10,166 nt of DNA from Bdellovibrionales bacterium (GTDB taxonomy: Bacteria > Bdellovibrionota > Bdellovibrionia > Bdellovibrionales > UBA1609), in contig JAGRAA010000239.1 of the NCBI GenBank assembly GCA_020435185.1, positions 1 through 10,166 on the forward strand, given 5' to 3'. A program made the translations under genes and the position numbers. Within the stretch, counting starts at the first letter, position 1, and each line of letters opens with the position of its first letter. The notes beneath the pieces were generated by a model. The model saw nothing but the letters and a program-made list of their open reading frames with translations. It was not told the origin of the DNA and did no database searches. This document shows positions 7,349 through 10,166 of the stretch, piece by piece.

Positions 7349-8029
7349 TTATTGAAGTGCTCCAGAAGAGTTTAATAGAGCAAAATAAGGACTCGATTGA
7401 CCATTAAATTGTGTAAATTGACCACCCACTTTTATTTCTCCAGCATGAGATAAAGAAATACTTAACACTGGCTTATCAAAACCGCTTCCTATTTTAAAAT
7501 TTTTATCTAATGATCCATCCTTATTCACTCTAGCAATATGAGAAACAGACTGACCGTTGTAGTGCTGGAAATTCCCTCCAATAATAAATTTTCCATCAGA
7601 TTGAAGAACAATAGAATTCACTTGATCATCAAACCCACTGCCCATATTTCTCAAAAAATCTTGATCTACTTCTCCATTAGCCTTGAGCTTGATTAAATAA
7701 CCCACAATAGATTGATCGAAATTAGTAAATTTTCCACCCGCCATAATATCATCAGCATCATCTACAACCACCACACTGACTTCATCATTAAAGAGGCCCG
7801 ACGCAGTCGATTGAGCAAAAGAGTCATCGACTTCGTTATTTTCATTGATTCTTGCAATATGACCATTAAACTTTCCGACAACAATCATATTCCCATTACT
7901 CTGATAAGCCACGCCCTCAACACTGTCATTCAAAAGTTGCTCAACAGCAGGAGTGTTGTACTGTGCAACCAACAATCCGCCCACAGCCAAAATTAAAATA
8001 CTCAAATAGATTTTCTTAAATGAATCCAT
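7349..8029 (-). CDS. Secreted or membrane-anchored delta-60 repeat (beta-propeller-like) protein, four repeats
   Basis: A 226-residue protein. A basic start and a hydrophobic stretch (KKIYLSILILAVGGLLVA, residues 5-22) form a signal peptide or anchor. The rest consists of four delta-60 repeats beginning at about 35, 83, 136 and 187. Each follows the pattern V..i..q.dGk...gG.F....g.....a.ln.dG..d..F, for example VNSIVLQSDGKFIIGGNF. The chain stops right after the fourth repeat's 'NSSGALQ', exactly where a blade would end. Start choice: an ATG 15 nt upstream (8042-8044) is also in frame, but it has no ribosome site within range, whereas GGAGAG lies just before the ATG at 8027-8029. It is 20 nt downstream of the lipoprotein gene, which has the same repeats, and is probably co-transcribed. 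The function of delta-60 repeats is not established. Confidence 0.85.
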   Translation of the reverse strand: MDSFKKIYLSILILAVGGLLVAQYNTPAVEQLLNDSVEGVAYQSNGNMIVVGKFNGHIARINENNEVDDSFAQSTASGLFNDEVSVVVVDDADDIMAGGKFTNFDQSIVGYLIKLKANGEVDQDFLRNMGSGFDDQVNSIVLQSDGKFIIGGNFQHYNGQSVSHIARVNKDGSLDKNFKIGSGFDKPVLSISLSHAGEIKVGGQFTQFNGQSSPYFALLNSSGALQ

Positions 8030-8033
8030 TTTT

Positions 8034-8039
8034 CTCTCC
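8034..8039 (-). promoter_or_regulatory. Shine-Dalgarno that decides the start of the second delta-60 gene
   Basis: GGAGAG on the minus strand, its GGAG core 6 nt before the ATG at 8027-8029. It lies inside codons 2-4 of the longer frame from 8044. That longer start's nearest AGGA (8062-8065) is 17 nt away, too far to serve it. The shorter start also gives a standard signal peptide beginning MDSFKK. Confidence 0.6.
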
Positions 8040-8049
8040 GTCATTATTT

Positions 8050-9465
8050 TTATTTCTTTTTTCCTGATCGCTCTAATGCTCTGTCACTGGCGTGTTCATT
8101 ACCTTTATCTGAAGCATGGCCATTTCCTAAACCTTCTCCTGAATCATTTAATTCATATTTTTTTGATTTATTTTTTTTATCTATATCGCTCTTCAAAGGT
8201 TCAGTAGAATCTCGATGAGCACTATCAACAACCTCTTTTCTTTCACTCGCAAGATGTCTTTTTGAATAGCCATCAACGTCCGAGTCGTCCTTTTTTGAAT
8301 GTTTTTTATCCTCTTTTTCAACACCATTTCTATCACCAATTACCCGTTTTCGTTCATGACTCTCTTTATAGTGCTTTTCATCTTTTTTCTTTCTATGTCT
8401 TTTCTTAGACAAAAGATACTCTCGGTTTATCTCATTACTCCCTATATTTTCATCACCAACCAAAGCATCATTCTCATTATATTCTAAACCATCATCATTT
8501 GTTTCAACAGTCTCCACCTTTTGGCCACCCTGAGCCCCTATCTCATCCTGTGCTTGATCAATTTCATTTATTTCAGCAATTGGCGCCGTTTCAACGAGTT
8601 GATCATTTCTACTTATACTTTCACAAGATTCCTTTTTCTTAAAATATTCATAGGCTCTTAATTTTTTCTTGGACAAAGAAAGTGCAGAAAAATCGCCATA
8701 TTCTCTATTACTTTCTAATGAACCGATAATTTGTTTCTTCAAGCTTTCTTGAATTACAATCTTTTCTTTAATATTCTCACAAGTAATTCGTTCCTCACCA
8801 CTTAGACGACGCAGAGACTCTTCAACATATTCAGTTGTCAAAAGATCACCCTCCAATGTTAAAAGTGCTAGAGGAGGAATACTTTTATCGTCTACTTCAT
8901 TGAAGTTACCTACTACAACCACCTCGTGATCAGGACTGATGGCAATATCATTAACTAATCCATAAAATCCTTTTCCAATTTTATTGGTTTCGTCCAAATT
9001 TACACTTCCATTAGGGTTCAGAACAACATATGAGTTTACTGTAATTCCACCAATAAAGGAAAAATGACCCCCTAACACTAAATGGCCATTCTCTTTCTCT
9101 ATTATTTTGTTAACTGGCCCATTAACTCCTGCAGCAATATTTTTTTGAAATTCAGAATCTATGGTTAAATCCTGATTCAGTTTTACCAAATTTTGTACCT
9201 GCGTATCTCCGTAATGCGTAAAATCACCATAAATAAGAGTTCCTCCATCAGAAACCGAGGTAACGGTCTTCACTTCACCGTTGAAACTTACTTTATTTTC
9301 AATGGGATTTTTTATTTCATTTGTAGGTCCTGAACCCACTATCTCAGGTGCATTTACTATCTCTTCAGAATTGATTGAACTCCCTATCTTAGTATTCATC
9401 TCACCAGTGCAAGAAGTCAAAAAGACCAATACACATAACCAGCAGTACGCATTTACTTGTTTCAT
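8050..9465 (-). CDS. Lipoprotein with three delta-60 repeats, a Cys-pair helical segment and a highly charged tail
   Basis: A 471-residue exported lipoprotein. The signal peptide ends in a perfect lipobox, LTSC, with Cys19 the lipidated residue; the next residues (TGEMN) contain no Asp at +2, so outer-membrane delivery would be expected by the E. coli rule. After a polar linker come three delta-60 repeats starting at about 63, 117 and 169, for example GHLVLGGHFSFIGG and HEVVVVGNFNEVDD. Residues about 212-285 are predicted helical, with two cysteines, C229 and C281, that could form a disulfide. Residues about 286-471 are low-complexity and very rich in Lys, Glu, Asp, Arg, His and Ser, with a short duplication of HASD (450-453, 458-461). 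The ATG has AAGGGG 9 nt upstream. The next gene begins within 20 nt and continues the same repeat family. The whole protein matches nothing I can name. Confidence 0.85.
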   Translation of the reverse strand: MKQVNAYCWLCVLVFLTSCTGEMNTKIGSSINSEEIVNAPEIVGSGPTNEIKNPIENKVSFNGEVKTVTSVSDGGTLIYGDFTHYGDTQVQNLVKLNQDLTIDSEFQKNIAAGVNGPVNKIIEKENGHLVLGGHFSFIGGITVNSYVVLNPNGSVNLDETNKIGKGFYGLVNDIAISPDHEVVVVGNFNEVDDKSIPPLALLTLEGDLLTTEYVEESLRRLSGEERITCENIKEKIVIQESLKKQIIGSLESNREYGDFSALSLSKKKLRAYEYFKKKESCESISRNDQLVETAPIAEINEIDQAQDEIGAQGGQKVETVETNDDGLEYNENDALVGDENIGSNEINREYLLSKKRHRKKKDEKHYKESHERKRVIGDRNGVEKEDKKHSKKDDSDVDGYSKRHLASERKEVVDSAHRDSTEPLKSDIDKKNKSKKYELNDSGEGLGNGHASDKGNEHASDRALERSGKKK

Positions 9466-9523
9466 TTTAAGAATCCCCTTAGTTCTTACGTCCAGATAGA
9501 CATAAGATTAGTCGGAATTCCTC

Positions 9524-9600
9524 AAAAAAAATTAATGGATCCTGCCATTTATCCAGAAAAATTAACAGACCGTGGTCTATTCCCGATAAAATGTTAATAT
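9524..9600. repeat. A-tract/TTAA repeats at about 30 bp spacing with dyads
   Basis: Three A-rich blocks ending in TTAA recur: AAAAATTAA ending at 9535, AAAAATTAA ending at 9565, and AAAATGTTAA ending at 9597. Their TTAA starts (9532, 9562, 9594) are 30 and 32 bp apart, about three helical turns. Between them lie dyads: TGGAT...ATCCA (9536-9555) and AGACC-GT-GGTCT (9567-9578). The layout resembles either a multi-site operator in a divergent promoter region or the repeated end sequences of an IS21-like element; no transposase fragment is visible in the window. Confidence 0.5.
9562..9590 (+). promoter_or_regulatory. Candidate sigma-70 promoter for the plus-strand membrane protein, with dyad in the spacer
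   Basis: TTAACA at 9562-9567 matches the -35 consensus at 5 of 6 positions. GATAAA at 9585-9590 matches the -10 at 4 of 6. The spacer is exactly 17 nt. The dyad AGACC-GT-GGTCT (9567-9578) sits in the spacer touching the -35, where a bound repressor would block RNA polymerase. The start codon of the downstream gene is about 41 nt beyond the -10. Confidence 0.45.
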
Positions 9601-9631
9601 TACTTACAGTTCAAAGATTTTTTTTAAATTC

Positions 9632-10166
9632 ATGCATTCAAAAGTGAGAAGAGACAACTTGACACTATTGGACTTTTTTAAAGACGGCGAAAACTCACCA
9701 CAAACCCAAAGGGTGATTAAATCTAGTTTTCTAAATACCATTAGCCAAATAGGCTCAAAGTCTCAATTCAGCACAATGACCACCGTCGGATTGTTCTTCA
9801 TTACACTGTGGGCTACCCCCATTTATCAGAAATATCCAAAGCTCCTTGTTCAATACTCCGTTCTGTTAGTTTTGAATGCCATTATTCTTTTTTTACTCTC
9901 TGATCAAAAAAAGAAGATTGAATCCAATAAAATCTGGGCGCTCACCTATATGCTTTTGTCCTTTGTCTTTTCTGCTTTATGGGGAATACTCTGCGCTTGG
10001 GCACTTTATAGTTTTAATTTGAGCTGGACATCTTTTTTTATCACTCTCATCACACTAGCTGTTGCCTCTACTTATTCTGTAGTCTACGCACCTCATATGA
10101 TTTTTTTTCAGCTTCAACTTTTACTCACTCTTTTACCCACTGTAATTGTCACCCTGTACACCCTTA
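9632..10166 (+). CDS. N-terminal part of a multi-spanning membrane protein, possibly a signalling sensor (partial)
   Basis: The frame opens at ATG 9632-9634 and continues to the window edge without a stop, giving 178 residues. The first 45 are polar and cytoplasmic-looking (FFKDGENSPQTQRVIK). They are followed by about five hydrophobic segments at roughly 47-63, 71-90, 102-126, 133-152 and 155-177. A short basic loop (DQKKKIESNK, 91-100) separates segments two and three. The pattern, with a Trp-Gly in the third segment (FSALWGILCAWALY) and a later helix ending LLTLLPTVI, resembles the membrane sensor modules found at the N-terminus of some histidine kinases and diguanylate cyclases, but the output domain would lie beyond the window. 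No good Shine-Dalgarno precedes the ATG; it is the first standard start after an in-frame stop at 9587-9589. It is divergent from the delta-60 operon. Confidence 0.7.
   Translation, partial: MHSKVRRDNLTLLDFFKDGENSPQTQRVIKSSFLNTISQIGSKSQFSTMTTVGLFFITLWATPIYQKYPKLLVQYSVLLVLNAIILFLLSDQKKKIESNKIWALTYMLLSFVFSALWGILCAWALYSFNLSWTSFFITLITLAVASTYSVVYAPHMIFFQLQLLLTLLPTVIVTLYTL

Noticed and set aside
7337..7352. Terminator after the second delta-60 gene (ATAAG-6 nt-CTTAT)
   Set aside because: The stem is 5 bp with one G:C pair, includes the stop codon and has no U-tract.
7349..8052. The two delta-60 genes as one gene broken by a frameshift
   Set aside because: The first gene ends in a long charged tail rather than mid-repeat, and the second has its own ribosome site and signal peptide, so both look like real separate genes.

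Overview
The window is AT-rich bacterial DNA (by eye well under half G+C) from a Gram-negative organism. It encodes a lipoprotein with a classic lipobox, a signal-peptide protein ending in an outer-membrane-type C-terminal Phe, and ZapA. A full-length RNase Y beside a proteobacterial-type TyrRS, together with delta-60 repeat proteins, suggests the Bdellovibrionota / former Deltaproteobacteria (Bdellovibrio-like). This is inference from gene content, not a match to a named genome.

Layout. Almost everything is on the minus strand, so transcription runs right to left. (1) 1-123, plus strand: the last 40 codons of an unidentified gene. (2) 108-205: a long inverted repeat between two convergent genes; each arm starts at or inside the 3' end of one of them. 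(3) 4777 to 206: a tight housekeeping cluster, zapA, 5-formyltetrahydrofolate cyclo-ligase, rny (RNase Y), tyrS, and a [2Fe-2S] ferredoxin with a long basic tail. Gaps are 34, -4, 3 and 15 nt, which implies one transcript joining cell division, folate salvage, mRNA decay and tRNA charging. (4) 6495-4894: a Na+/phosphate symporter-like protein with a PhoU-type tail. (5) 7270-6539: a small putative outer-membrane beta-barrel. (6) 9465-7349: two adjacent delta-60 repeat genes, a lipoprotein with three repeats and a charged tail, then a secreted or anchored protein with four repeats. (7) 9466-9631: a divergent intergenic region with A-tract/TTAA repeats at about 30 bp spacing, dyads and a plausible plus-strand promoter. 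(8) 9632 to the end, plus strand: the start of a multi-spanning membrane protein, probably the sensor module of a signalling protein, cut off by the window edge. No stretch over 300 bases lacks a gene.

The points most worth a second look are: RNase Y with substitutions at its HD active site (expected metal-ligand Asp replaced by Asn, and HHGD replaced by HEGT) but an intact KH domain; a ferredoxin carrying a nucleic-acid-binding-like tail in the same operon; the adjacent 3 + 4 repeat proteins, which could together make one seven-bladed propeller; and the inverted repeat shared by two convergent gene ends. No tRNA, rRNA, CRISPR array or intact mobile element was seen.
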